DNA of 64,000 nucleotides from Maribacter algarum (ex Lu et al. 2025) (nom. illeg.) (GTDB lineage Bacteria; Bacteroidota; Bacteroidia; Flavobacteriales; Flavobacteriaceae), in the NCBI GenBank assembly GCA_947495915.1, contig CANMAW010000003.1:124001-188000 (forward strand), in the 5' to 3' direction. Shown one piece after another: positions 34,132 through 43,361 of this stretch. Position 1 is the stretch's first letter. Every line of letters starts with the position of its first letter. The position numbers and the translations under genes are program-made. The notes under the pieces are model-generated. The model was not told the DNA's origin, did no database searches, and saw only the letters and a program-made list of their open reading frames with translations.

Positions 34132-35265
34132 ATGAAAAACTTATTTCTTGCCTTATCGATTTTAATTACAGTCATCTCGTGCAATCAAAAACCTGAAGGA
34201 TATACCATTAATGGTACTCTGACCGGAGATTTAGAAGATGGCACTGAAATTTTTCTTAGAAAACAAGGAGAAAACAATCAACCAACCGATGTAGATACAA
34301 CTACCGTTGTAAACGGTAAATTCACGTTTACCGGTATAGCTGGTGAACCAGAAATACACTATCTATTCGTTGGTCAATCTACTCAAGGTTATACGGCCAT
34401 TATTTTAGAAAACGGAGAGATTGAATTAACTGCTCAAAAAGACAGTTTAGGCCTAGCCAAAATTCAAGGTACACCGCAGAATGATATGCTTGCTGTTTAC
34501 TTTAAAAAAGCACAGGCGATGTCGCAAAAAGGAATGGCCATTCAAAAAGACATGCAAACCGCAAACACCAATAGAGATCAAGTAGTTATGAACTCCTTAA
34601 ATGATGAGATGCGTGATTTTCAAGAGGAGTATAAAACATTTGAGATTGATTTTATTAAAGAAAATCCGAATGCTTTAATTTCTGCACTTCTTCTTGAAAA
34701 AGCAATTGCGCAACGAACTGTTGAAAACAAAGATGTTCAAGGTTTATATGATTCTTTAAGTTTGCAAATAAAGGAAACCAAGGTAGGTAAAAACATAGCC
34801 AAACAACTTGAAGCTATCAAAATTAAAATAGAGAATGATAAAGCCACTGCAATAGGAATGAAAGCTCCTGAATTTATAGCTCCAGGCTTAAACGGTGAGC
34901 AATTAGCACTAAAAGACATGTTAGGTAAAATTACTTTAATTGATTTTTGGGCCGGATGGTGTAAACCCTGTCGTTTAGAAAACCCAAATGTCGTTGCGGT
35001 TTACAATAAGTACCACAAAAAGGGCTTAAATGTAGTTGGGGTTTCACTAGACAAGACTGCTGAGGCATGGAAAGCGGCAATCGAAAAAGATGGTCTAACA
35101 TGGAATCACGTATCGCACATACAGTATTTCAATGACCCAATTGCCAAATTATATAATGTTGATGCAATACCTGCAGCTTTCTTACTTGATGAGAATGGAG
35201 TAATTATTGCGAAAAACTTAAGAGGTCCGGCATTAGAAGCAAAGGTTGCTGAACTATTAAATTAA
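34132..35265 (+). CDS. TlpA family thiol-disulfide lipoprotein with DUF4369 domain
   Basis: A 377-residue lipoprotein (signal ending VISC at about residue 17). Residues 25-125 match DUF4369 (YTINGTLTGDLEDGTEIFL), a helical middle follows (130-230), and the C-terminal thioredoxin domain has FWAGWCKPCRLENP with CxxC near 281-284 and a cis-proline region AIPAAFLL. It probably reduces disulfides in the periplasm. It is unlike the first TlpA protein in the window, which lacks DUF4369. It ends at a strong bidirectional terminator. Confidence 0.9.
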   Translation: MKNLFLALSILITVISCNQKPEGYTINGTLTGDLEDGTEIFLRKQGENNQPTDVDTTTVVNGKFTFTGIAGEPEIHYLFVGQSTQGYTAIILENGEIELTAQKDSLGLAKIQGTPQNDMLAVYFKKAQAMSQKGMAIQKDMQTANTNRDQVVMNSLNDEMRDFQEEYKTFEIDFIKENPNALISALLLEKAIAQRTVENKDVQGLYDSLSLQIKETKVGKNIAKQLEAIKIKIENDKATAIGMKAPEFIAPGLNGEQLALKDMLGKITLIDFWAGWCKPCRLENPNVVAVYNKYHKKGLNVVGVSLDKTAEAWKAAIEKDGLTWNHVSHIQYFNDPIAKLYNVDAIPAAFLLDENGVIIAKNLRGPALEAKVAELLN

Positions 35266-35277
35266 AAATATTTCAAT

Positions 35278-35316
35278 AAAAAAAGCCTTGATGCTCATCG
35301 CATCAAGGCTTTTTTT
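35278..35316. terminator. Bidirectional terminator between convergent genes
   Basis: A perfect stem GCCTTGATGC (35285-35294) with GCATCAAGGC (35300-35309), a 5-base loop TCATC, flanked by an A run and a T run. It serves both the TlpA gene on the plus strand and the LVIVD-type lipoprotein gene on the minus strand. Confidence 0.88.
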
Positions 35317-35345
35317 ATTGAATATTTGTTTGTCTTTATTTGTCT

Positions 35346-36989
35346 TTAAAACTTATTTCTAACATCTCTAAATTCTCCGGTAACCGTTGCGGTTGTAGCT
35401 CTTCTAACACTTCCAAAGATATTTACAACAGAATCTTCACCTAAAAATTCAATAGTTGCACCATCGTTCAATACTAAGTCACCATAGATGGTCAAATTAC
35501 CTTCTACTGTAAATGTTGCACCTGAATTAATAGTAACATTTTTTCGTTTATTATTTCTACCAACTACATATGTGCCATTCATCGCAAAGTTGGCGTTTGC
35601 GTTAATGTTAGTTTCATTACTTACAGCCCATGAACCGCATAGCAACAAATCACCTCCTACATTTACACTATTAAATCTTTTTGAACCTCTGTAAGCTAGG
35701 TCATCCCCTTGATTTACGTTCAGATTACTGCTACCATAGTAAATATTAGCTTCAGAACATGATGCCACTAGACTATCACTTGGTTTATTTAACTTTATAA
35801 TTTGAAGTCCATCTTTACCAGCAGCTGCAAAAACATAATCACCTTGTGAAGCAACATAGTTTACAGAAGCATCTAATTCAATAATACCTACTAAATCTGT
35901 ATTATCACCCTGTTCTTCTGAAAGACACAGACCTGCACCACCATTGGCCATTAAAACAATATTATCATTCGTGGCAACCGCATTGGTAACAATATCTTGA
36001 GCATCAACACCATCAGGATTAACTAAAATCGGTATATATTCAATCAGATTACCTGTAGCAATGCTATACACTCCAGCTCCTTTAGAACCTTCAGCAACAA
36101 TAACATTTTCACCTGCAAAATCTAGTGTACGTTTAGTATTCACTCCGAAATCAGAGCTTATTGCTATTTCGCTAGTAAGATTAAAATTAGAATCTAGTAT
36201 TTTTACTCCACTACTCGCATCGAGTACAGCTATATTGCCATTTGAAATGGCTACAGAACGTAAGTCTTCAAACGGAACTTCATTTTCCATTTGAACAGTT
36301 GCCTTATTATAAGATGTTAAATAGCCTTGCTGACCACTAGTTACCAAAACATTGTTTGAGTTCATTATCAAATCTGTTGCATTATAACCTTCTTGAAAGC
36401 CATAAGTTATTCCTGCAGAAAGACTCATACGGCCATTCGAAACAGCTATTTTTGCTATAAAGGAATTTGAAGTCGCAGTTACCGATGTTTCAGAATCTAC
36501 TCCTCCTGCTACATAAATGTAGCCATTGTCATATTGTATAGAGTTGATATCTGCATTGGTATAAAAAAGTCTAGAAGTAATTCGCGGATTGGTCGGATCA
36601 TTGACGTAAATAATGTCTATGGCACCAGAATAACCGTCTTCAACGGTATTATATGACACATAAGCATAATCACCTACAACATGAACATGTGACGCTGTTA
36701 GGTTTTCAGAGCCAGAACGTGAAGGAGGATCAACTTGAGCTACAAGAGTTAAAGGGTAATCACTAGCTTCATCGTCACCAGGCATTTTTGATATTTTGCC
36801 AGAAGATCCAGAATCTTCGAACATATCTAACACCCCTGCTTTATCATAATTGATACTGCTTTCAAGGCTAGATTCACTAGTTTCTAGTATAACATCATCT
36901 TGAAGGGTTTCTTGAAAAACTGTGGTTTCATCACTACATGAGGTAGCAAATAAAACTACGGCAAAAGCCGAAAGGGAGATCTTTTTCAT
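35346..36989 (-). CDS. Secreted lipoprotein, LVIVD/beta-propeller-like, with polymer-like C-terminus
   Basis: A 547-residue lipoprotein (lipobox FATSC, Cys about 18). The bulk (about 70-430) reads as a beta-propeller of LVIVD-type repeats, with recurring 'DYAYVSY', 'GYIYVAGG', 'DYVFAAAGKDGLQIIKL' segments. The last 90 residues form short beta repeats (INANANFAMNGTYVV, VEGNLTIYGDLVLN) like surface or polymerising domains. It probably stays on the cell surface. No enzymatic motif is seen; ligand unknown. Confidence 0.75.
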   Translation of the reverse strand: MKKISLSAFAVVLFATSCSDETTVFQETLQDDVILETSESSLESSINYDKAGVLDMFEDSGSSGKISKMPGDDEASDYPLTLVAQVDPPSRSGSENLTASHVHVVGDYAYVSYNTVEDGYSGAIDIIYVNDPTNPRITSRLFYTNADINSIQYDNGYIYVAGGVDSETSVTATSNSFIAKIAVSNGRMSLSAGITYGFQEGYNATDLIMNSNNVLVTSGQQGYLTSYNKATVQMENEVPFEDLRSVAISNGNIAVLDASSGVKILDSNFNLTSEIAISSDFGVNTKRTLDFAGENVIVAEGSKGAGVYSIATGNLIEYIPILVNPDGVDAQDIVTNAVATNDNIVLMANGGAGLCLSEEQGDNTDLVGIIELDASVNYVASQGDYVFAAAGKDGLQIIKLNKPSDSLVASCSEANIYYGSSNLNVNQGDDLAYRGSKRFNSVNVGGDLLLCGSWAVSNETNINANANFAMNGTYVVGRNNKRKNVTINSGATFTVEGNLTIYGDLVLNDGATIEFLGEDSVVNIFGSVRRATTATVTGEFRDVRNKF

Positions 36990-37035
36990 TATAAGTAGGT
37001 TTATAAACTATTAGATTTGGGTTCTAACGTAACGG

Positions 37036-37043
37036 CAAAGATA
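37036..37043 (-). promoter_or_regulatory. Bacteroidota -7 element for the LVIVD-type lipoprotein gene
   Basis: CAAAGATA on the plus strand reads TATCTTTG on the minus strand, an exact TAnnTTTG match 46 bases upstream of the start at 36989. Confidence 0.55.
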
Positions 37044-37136
37044 CCGCCAGAGTGTACCACCCCATTATTTTTTCGATGAACTACACGAATCCCTGCTGTT
37101 TTATAGCATTTTACCTAATTTTATTGCATAAATGAA

Positions 37137-37784
37137 TTAAATTTTACCCATTTTTTCCATTATTAATAATATAATAATAGGTATTGCCAACAATACAACC
37201 ATCAAGGTGGAGGTAAAAATTAAACTCGAATCAAATAACAAAGTAGCTGCATAACCACCAACAGCACCTCCAAAATGTGCTGTATGCCCTATATTATCAG
37301 AGCGTTTCTTCATTCCATAAATAGAATACAATAAATATCCAATTCCTAAAACATATGCTGGTATTGGAATTGCGAAGTATAGCAACAATTGCATATCAGG
37401 TTGTAAAAGTATAGCTGAATAAAGAATACCTGTAACTGCGCCACTTGCTCCAACAGCACTATAATAAGGTTCATCTTTATGAAAAAAAAGTGCCAACAAA
37501 CTACCTGCAATAAGACTGATTAAATAAATAATTAAAAATTTACTTGGTCCGAACTCTCTGATTACTACACTTGCAAAAAAATACAAGGTTAACATATTAA
37601 ACAATAAGTGTGTAATATCTACATGCAAGAAACCAGAAGTAACCATACGATCTTTTTGACCCGCTTGTATCGGTGCGATTCCGAATTTATAACGTTCAAA
37701 AAAACTAGAGTCATTAAATCCTTTAAAAGACACTAAGGCATTAATTACTATTATTGCCAAAGTAGCCATGTGTATGTCGTTCAT
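37137..37784 (-). CDS. Rhomboid family intramembrane serine protease
   Basis: A 215-residue protein with six membrane segments and the rhomboid catalytic dyad: Ser114 (VGASGAVTG) and His170 (GHTAHFGGAVGG), plus the HLLFNM motif (Asn63) that helps form the oxyanion hole. It would cut membrane proteins within the bilayer; substrates are unknown. It is divergent from the acyltransferase gene, sharing a palindromic promoter. Confidence 0.92.
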   Translation of the reverse strand: MNDIHMATLAIIVINALVSFKGFNDSSFFERYKFGIAPIQAGQKDRMVTSGFLHVDITHLLFNMLTLYFFASVVIREFGPSKFLIIYLISLIAGSLLALFFHKDEPYYSAVGASGAVTGILYSAILLQPDMQLLLYFAIPIPAYVLGIGYLLYSIYGMKKRSDNIGHTAHFGGAVGGYAATLLFDSSLIFTSTLMVVLLAIPIIILLIMEKMGKI

Positions 37785-37807
37785 TAATCAAAGCTTACGA
37801 TTCGATT

Positions 37808-37825
37808 CAAATATAGCTATATTTG
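37808..37825. promoter_or_regulatory. Perfect palindrome holding two back-to-back -7 elements
   Basis: CAAATATAGCTATATTTG is a perfect 18-base palindrome. Its right half is TATATTTG (37818-37825), the -7 element for the acyltransferase gene (ATG 37844); its left half is the same element on the minus strand (37808-37815) for the rhomboid gene (start 37784). The two promoters are separated by two bases (GC), so RNA polymerase probably can use only one at a time. Confidence 0.6.
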
Positions 37826-37843
37826 CACTATATTATTTCGTGC

Positions 37844-38731
37844 ATGCAGCTTCTTGTTTTTGTTTTAGCATATCCAATACTTTGGATAATCTCTATTCTA
37901 CCATATCGCCTTTTTTATCTTTTTTCTGACTTTGTCTTTTTCTTGGTATATCATGTATTTGGCTATAGAAAAAAAGTTGTGAAAGATAACTTACAATTGG
38001 TTTTTCCTGAGAAATCAACAAAAGAAATTCTACGAATAAGAAAAGAGTTTTTTAAGCATATGTGCGATACTTTTCTTGAAATGGTGAAAACAATGAATTT
38101 TTCTAAGGAAGAGATTAGTAAACGATACAAAATTAAAAACATAGAAGTTATTCAAGAACTTGAGAAAGAGAATTCTATTCTTGTACCCTGCTCACATTAT
38201 GCCAATTGGGAATGGAATGTTAGCATAAATCTTCACATAAAAGGAAAGGGCTATGCTGTTTATCAAAAAATAGCGAACAAATATTTCGACAAGCTAATTA
38301 AAGATTTTAGATCACGTTGGAACACAACGCTGATTACCACACATGAAACCGTTAAAACTGTGATGCGAAATAAAAAAGACGGCATTAAGTCTATATATGG
38401 CATTGTAAGTGATCAATCACCGATGGTTGTTCATGCCCATTATTGGCATGATTTTATGGGCATCAAAGTACCTGTTTACATAGGCACAGAGACCTTAGCC
38501 AGAAAACTAGACTTGGCCGTAGTTTTTTTAAAAGTTTCTAAAGTAAAAAGAGGCTATTATGAAGCCGAATTTATTCCAATTACGACCTCAGGTAAACAAA
38601 CCGAAAAATATGAAATCACCAAAACATTTTTAACGCTAACAGAAAACCAAATAAAAGAGAAACCTGAGCACTATTTATGGAGCCACAAACGGTGGAAACA
38701 TAGAGATAAGGTTCCTCTTGAATTTCAATAA
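37844..38731 (+). CDS. LpxL/HtrB-like lipid A acyltransferase
   Basis: A 295-residue membrane-anchored acyltransferase: one N-terminal hydrophobic helix (LLVFVLAYPILWIISIL), then the H-x4-D/E motif HYANWEW that places the catalytic His and Glu, and the later DQSP motif. Such enzymes add a secondary acyl chain to lipid A from acyl-ACP; other lysophospholipid or ornithine lipid substrates are possible. A TTG at 37823 in the same frame lies inside the -7 element, so the ATG at 37844 is taken as the start. Confidence 0.88.
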   Translation: MQLLVFVLAYPILWIISILPYRLFYLFSDFVFFLVYHVFGYRKKVVKDNLQLVFPEKSTKEILRIRKEFFKHMCDTFLEMVKTMNFSKEEISKRYKIKNIEVIQELEKENSILVPCSHYANWEWNVSINLHIKGKGYAVYQKIANKYFDKLIKDFRSRWNTTLITTHETVKTVMRNKKDGIKSIYGIVSDQSPMVVHAHYWHDFMGIKVPVYIGTETLARKLDLAVVFLKVSKVKRGYYEAEFIPITTSGKQTEKYEITKTFLTLTENQIKEKPEHYLWSHKRWKHRDKVPLEFQ

Positions 38732-38757
38732 TATTTTTCTAAAAACGTTCAGATTGA

Positions 38758-40146
38758 TTATAAACCAGCAACTGCTTTGATTTCACTGATAATCTGATCT
38801 GCCAATTCATCGGCTTCGCTTTGGCTTTTGGCTTCCGTATAAATTCGTATAATTGGTTCTGTATTAGATTTTCTCAAATGCACCCAATTTTCTGCGAAAT
38901 CAATCTTCACACCGTCAATGGTTGAAATATCTTCATTTTTATATTTTTCAGCCATTTTCTTTAAAATGCCATCCACATCTAAACCGGGAGTTAACTGAAT
39001 TTTCTTTTTACTCATAAAGTATGAAGGATAACTCGAGCGAAGCTCTGCCACTGTACCTTCGTATTCTGACATAAGCATTAAGAATAGTGCACTTCCAACT
39101 AATGAATCACGCCCATAATGACTCTCAGGATAAATAATACCTCCATTACCCTCACCACCAATGACAGCGTTATTTGCTTTCATTTTAGTAACAACATTAA
39201 CCTCTCCAACAGCTGCAGCTTCATAAGAACCTCCATGTTTTTCAGAAATGTCACGTAATGCTCTTGAAGAAGAAAGGTTAGATACGGTATTACCTTTAGT
39301 TTTGCTTAAAACATAATCAGCACAAGCCACCAATGTATATTCTTCACCAAACATTTCACCATCGTTACTAATAAATGCTAAACGGTCAACATCAGGGTCT
39401 ACTACAATTCCAAAATCCGCTTTTTCTTGAACAACTAAGTCACAAATATCTTTTAAATGTTCTTTTAGGGGTTCAGGGTTATGCGGAAAATGCCCTGTAG
39501 GGTCGCAGTATAGTTCTACAACTTCAACCCCTAACTCTTTTAATAATTTAGGAATTGCTATACCGCCTGTAGAATTCACTCCGTCAACAACAACCTTAAA
39601 TTTTTTCGCTCGTATGGTATCAGCATCAACTAGAGCTAAATTTAACACTTCATCAATGTGAATATCAATATAAGAATCATTTCTGGTTATGGTACCTAAG
39701 TCATCTACCTGTGCGAAATCAAAATCTTCTTGTTCAGCAATTTCTAAAATCAAAGCTCCTTCTGCTGCATTTAAAAATTCTCCTTTTTCATTCAATAATT
39801 TTAAAGCATTCCATTGTTTGGGGTTGTGACTTGCAGTTAAGATAATTCCTCCATCAGCTTTTTCTAAAGGCACTGCAATTTCGACGGTTGGCGTAGTAGA
39901 CAAATCGAGATCAACAACATCGATTCCTAGTCCCACTAAAGTCGATACCACTAAGTTTTGAATCATTTCACCAGATAATCGGGCGTCACGACCAATCACT
40001 ACTTTTAAATCATCTTTTTTAGAATATCCTTTAAGCCATTTTCCATAAGCTGCCGCAAACTTCACAGCGTCAATAGGGGTTAAATTATCACCTGGCTGTC
40101 CTCCAATGGTTCCACGAATTCCTGAAATTGATTTTATTAGTGTCAT
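38758..40146 (-). CDS. glmM: Phosphoglucosamine mutase
   Basis: A 462-residue alpha-D-phosphohexomutase: phosphoserine loop TASHNP (Ser106), metal loop DPDVDRLAF, sugar-binding loop GEGNGGIIYP, and phosphate-binding loop RKSNTEPIIRIYTEA. It interconverts glucosamine-6-phosphate and glucosamine-1-phosphate for peptidoglycan and lipopolysaccharide precursors. Phosphomannomutase/phosphoglucomutase activity cannot be ruled out by eye, but the Bacteroidota version of this type is usually called GlmM. It has a clear -7 element upstream. Confidence 0.88.
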   Translation of the reverse strand: MTLIKSISGIRGTIGGQPGDNLTPIDAVKFAAAYGKWLKGYSKKDDLKVVIGRDARLSGEMIQNLVVSTLVGLGIDVVDLDLSTTPTVEIAVPLEKADGGIILTASHNPKQWNALKLLNEKGEFLNAAEGALILEIAEQEDFDFAQVDDLGTITRNDSYIDIHIDEVLNLALVDADTIRAKKFKVVVDGVNSTGGIAIPKLLKELGVEVVELYCDPTGHFPHNPEPLKEHLKDICDLVVQEKADFGIVVDPDVDRLAFISNDGEMFGEEYTLVACADYVLSKTKGNTVSNLSSSRALRDISEKHGGSYEAAAVGEVNVVTKMKANNAVIGGEGNGGIIYPESHYGRDSLVGSALFLMLMSEYEGTVAELRSSYPSYFMSKKKIQLTPGLDVDGILKKMAEKYKNEDISTIDGVKIDFAENWVHLRKSNTEPIIRIYTEAKSQSEADELADQIISEIKAVAGL

Positions 40147-40165
40147 ATATTTTAATAAGTTTTTG

Positions 40166-40173
40166 CAAATATA
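40166..40173 (-). promoter_or_regulatory. Bacteroidota -7 element for glmM
   Basis: CAAATATA on the plus strand reads TATATTTG on the minus strand, an exact TAnnTTTG match 20 bases upstream of the glmM start at 40146. Confidence 0.6.
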
Positions 40174-40239
40174 AACGGTTCCGATGGAAAGCTATTGCGC
40201 TTCTTTGTAAATTCGGAGTTAACAACTTGCGATGTACTT

Positions 40240-40842
40240 ATGAATTTTTTAGCACATATTTATTTATCATTTGGCGATGAAGAAATCACCATTGGTAATT
40301 TTATAGCTGATAGTATTAGGGGTAATAAATTTAAACATTTACCAAAACGCATACAAAATGGCATCGCGCTACACCGTGCGATAGATTCATTTACCGATGC
40401 TCATCTAACGGTTCGAAAAAGCACCAAAAGACTACACAAGAGTTATGGACATTATAGCGGAATCATAGTAGACATTTTCTATGATCACTATTTAGCAAAA
40501 AATTGGAGCACCTATTGCGAAACTCCTTTAGATCAATTTGTAGATAATTTTTATGATTTATTAGAAGATAATTATGAATTATTGCCCGTTGGCGTTCATC
40601 GAATGATGCCATATATGATTGCAGATAATTGGATTTTCAATTACTCAAAAATGGACGGTATCGCCAAGGTATTACAAGGCATGAACCGTAGAACCAAAAA
40701 CAAATCAAAAATGAATTTTGCCATACATGATTTGGAAGAACATTATGAAAAATTCGAAACTGAATTCACTTCTTTTTTTGAAGAATTGATTACCTTTTCT
40801 CGGCAAAAATTTAATGAGCTAGAAGATTCAGAGCAAGACTAA
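40240..40842 (+). CDS. Acyl carrier protein phosphodiesterase-like (AcpH/DUF479)
   Basis: From the ATG at 40240 a 200-residue protein begins MNFLAHIYLSFGDEEITIGNF, the hallmark of AcpH, followed by GIALHRAIDSFTD and the histidine-aspartate region IVDIFYDHYLA of an HD-like site. AcpH removes phosphopantetheine from ACP. An in-frame TTG at 40195 is rejected, because family similarity starts at MNFLAH. It is first in a rightward group with ggt (23 bases apart). Confidence 0.88.
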   Translation: MNFLAHIYLSFGDEEITIGNFIADSIRGNKFKHLPKRIQNGIALHRAIDSFTDAHLTVRKSTKRLHKSYGHYSGIIVDIFYDHYLAKNWSTYCETPLDQFVDNFYDLLEDNYELLPVGVHRMMPYMIADNWIFNYSKMDGIAKVLQGMNRRTKNKSKMNFAIHDLEEHYEKFETEFTSFFEELITFSRQKFNELEDSEQD

Positions 40843-40865
40843 TTTAAAAACCAATTCCTAGTTAT

Positions 40866-42551
40866 ATGAAAAAAATAGCAATACTCACTTTCACGCTTCT
40901 CCTTTTCATCAATTGCAGAAAACAACCGGCTTCACCTACCGGGCTTGTTACCGAAAAAGCAATGGTAGTTTCAGCTCGTGAAGAAGCTTCTAAAATTGGC
41001 ATCGAGATCATGAAAAAAGGGGGTAATGCGTTTGATGCTATGGTCGCTACTGAAATGGCATTAGTGGTTGCTTATCCGTTTGCTGGCAACTTAGGTGGTG
41101 GTGGTTTTATGGTTTATCGCAAGTCAAGTGGTGAAATTGGTAGTATTGACTACCGCGAAAAAGCACCCTTAGCGGGACACAAAGACATGTATTTAGATTC
41201 ATTAGGTAATGTAATACCTGAGATGAGCACTAAAGGAGCTACCGCTGTTGGTGTACCAGGTACGGTTGCTGGTATCATTGAAGTACATAAAAAATTCGGG
41301 AAATTAAGTTTAAAAGAAATTTTTGAGCCCGTAATTGCCTTGGCTGAAAACGGTGTTGTAGTCACAGAAAACCAAGAAAATAGACTTTCACGAACACGTG
41401 AGGCCTTTATTGAGGTGAATGGAGATAGCACCTTTTTCGCAAAAGAGTTTAAAGCAGGAGATATTATTAAATATCCGGCTTTAGCAAATACATTTAGAAG
41501 TATTGCCGAACATGGTCGTGATGGTTTTTATAAAGGTGAGGTTGCAAAAAAACTAGCAAGTTTTATTCAAGAAAAAGGAGGATTTGTAACCGAAGAAGAT
41601 CTTGAAAAATATGAAGCCAAATGGCGCGAACCGGTTGTTTTCAATTACAAAGACCTACGCATCATTTCTATGAGTCCACCAAGTAGTGGCGGAGTTACTA
41701 TTAATCAGATTTTTAAAATGATTGAACCTCATGATATTGCTTCTTTCGGGCATAATTCTGCAAAAACAGTTCAGCTTTTTACTGAAGCGTCAAGACGCGC
41801 GTATGCAGATAGAAATTTCTATTTAGGAGATCCTGACTTTGTTGATATTCCTTTAGATGTTTTGCTTAGTGAATCTTATTTAAAAGAAAGAATGGATAGC
41901 TTTTCTTGGGATAAAGCAACCCCATCATCTGACGTAGAAAGAGGAAACGTTGAAATTGTAGAAAGTATGGAAACTACGCACTATTCTATTATTGATGAAG
42001 ATGGCAACGCTGTTTCAGTAACCACTACTTTAAATGGAGCTTATGGCTCTAAGTTATATACTGATGAACTCGGGTTTTTCTTAAATAATGAAATGGACGA
42101 TTTTAGTGCCAAACCTGGTGTACCAAATATGTTTGGTCTTATTGGTGCGGAAGCTAATAGCATTGCCCCCGAAAAGCGTATGTTAAGTAGTATGACCCCA
42201 ACCATAGTAGAAAAAGACGGACAACTATATATGGTAGTGGGCACCCCTGGTGGTTCAACAATAATTACGGCTGTTGCCCAAACCATCTTAAATAGCTACG
42301 AATATAATATGAGCATGCAAGATGCAGTTAACGCACCTCGTTTTCATCATCAATGGCTACCAGACATGGTCATCTTTGAACCAGAAGGATTTTCAGAAAC
42401 ATTGAAAGAAGAATTGAAAGGAAAAGGTTATATCATCAATGAAGACCGAACTCCTATTATCGGAAAAGTTGATGCCATTCGGGTTTTACCTGATGGTAAA
42501 TTAGAAGGTGGTGCCGATAAACGCGGAGATGATACCGCAGTTGGATTTTAA
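40866..42551 (+). CDS. ggt: Gamma-glutamyltransferase (lipoprotein)
   Basis: A 561-residue N-terminal-nucleophile hydrolase. A lipobox (FINC, Cys about 17) anchors it in the envelope. The proenzyme cleavage site and nucleophile Thr lie in ETTHYSIIDEDGNAVSVTTT near 375, and the substrate-binding GGSTIITAV and SMTPTI motifs follow. It splits glutathione and transfers gamma-glutamyl groups in the periplasm. Length is normal and both subunits are intact. The next gene starts 19 bases downstream. Confidence 0.92.
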   Translation: MKKIAILTFTLLLFINCRKQPASPTGLVTEKAMVVSAREEASKIGIEIMKKGGNAFDAMVATEMALVVAYPFAGNLGGGGFMVYRKSSGEIGSIDYREKAPLAGHKDMYLDSLGNVIPEMSTKGATAVGVPGTVAGIIEVHKKFGKLSLKEIFEPVIALAENGVVVTENQENRLSRTREAFIEVNGDSTFFAKEFKAGDIIKYPALANTFRSIAEHGRDGFYKGEVAKKLASFIQEKGGFVTEEDLEKYEAKWREPVVFNYKDLRIISMSPPSSGGVTINQIFKMIEPHDIASFGHNSAKTVQLFTEASRRAYADRNFYLGDPDFVDIPLDVLLSESYLKERMDSFSWDKATPSSDVERGNVEIVESMETTHYSIIDEDGNAVSVTTTLNGAYGSKLYTDELGFFLNNEMDDFSAKPGVPNMFGLIGAEANSIAPEKRMLSSMTPTIVEKDGQLYMVVGTPGGSTIITAVAQTILNSYEYNMSMQDAVNAPRFHHQWLPDMVIFEPEGFSETLKEELKGKGYIINEDRTPIIGKVDAIRVLPDGKLEGGADKRGDDTAVGF

Positions 42552-42570
42552 TTAGCCACTCCTATTCATT

Positions 42571-43284
42571 ATGCGAAAAATACTCAAAATAACTTTAAAA
42601 ATTGTTGGTGCTCTTTTAGTACTATTTACCATAATTGGTGTTGTACTTTATTTAATTTACAACCAACCCCTACCCCAAGGAAAATCGGGCCAAGAAGCAG
42701 AAGCCTTAGCTGAAAAAATGGTCAACGCCATCAATATTGAAGCATACCAAAACACGCAATTTTTAGATTGGAGTTTTAACAATGGCGCTCATACCTATAC
42801 TTGGGATAAAACCAACGGAAAAGTTATTGTAAAGTGGAGTGATTACTTGGTCAACCTAAATTTAAACGACAATTCAAAAAGTATTGTTCTTGAGAAGAAC
42901 AATCAACTATCATACGAAGAAAGTAAAGCTATAATTAAAACGGCACGAGATTATTTCAATAATGATTCATTTTGGCTTGTTGCGCCTTTTAAAGTTTTAG
43001 ATCAAGGCACAGAGCGAAGCATTGTAGAATTTGACGATGGCACCAAAGGTCTTATGGTTACGTATAGCTCTGGCGGAAGTACTCCCGGAGATTCTTACCT
43101 CTGGAAGCTTCAAGATAACGGATTTCCGATTTCATATCAGATGTGGGTCTCCATTATTCCAATTGGTGGAATTGAAGCGAGTTGGGACGATTGGCAAATT
43201 ATGGAAAGTGGCGTTTTCTTACCTACTACACATAAAATAGGACCCGCAACCTTAGATATGGGTGCAATTAAAGCATATAATTAA
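42571..43284 (+). CDS. Membrane-anchored protein of unknown function
   Basis: A 237-residue protein with one N-terminal membrane helix (residues about 10-32), then a soluble domain that probably sits in the periplasm. The soluble part is rich in Trp and has the recurring pattern DWSFNN, TYTWDKTNG, VKWSDYLVNL. I do not recognise a family. It begins 19 bases after ggt in the same direction, so it may belong to the same transcript. Confidence 0.7.
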   Translation: MRKILKITLKIVGALLVLFTIIGVVLYLIYNQPLPQGKSGQEAEALAEKMVNAINIEAYQNTQFLDWSFNNGAHTYTWDKTNGKVIVKWSDYLVNLNLNDNSKSIVLEKNNQLSYEESKAIIKTARDYFNNDSFWLVAPFKVLDQGTERSIVEFDDGTKGLMVTYSSGGSTPGDSYLWKLQDNGFPISYQMWVSIIPIGGIEASWDDWQIMESGVFLPTTHKIGPATLDMGAIKAYN

Positions 43285-43361
43285 CTGTAAAAGAGAACAC
43301 TCTTGGCAATATTTAAATGTGATGGCGTTATGGTATAAGCTATTATCCTTAAACCAAAATA

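Noticed and set aside
37823-37843. A TTG start for the acyltransferase
   Set aside because: The TTG is the last part of the -7 element TATATTTG and would precede transcription.
40195-40239. A TTG start giving a longer AcpH-like protein
   Set aside because: Family similarity begins at MNFLAH (40240).
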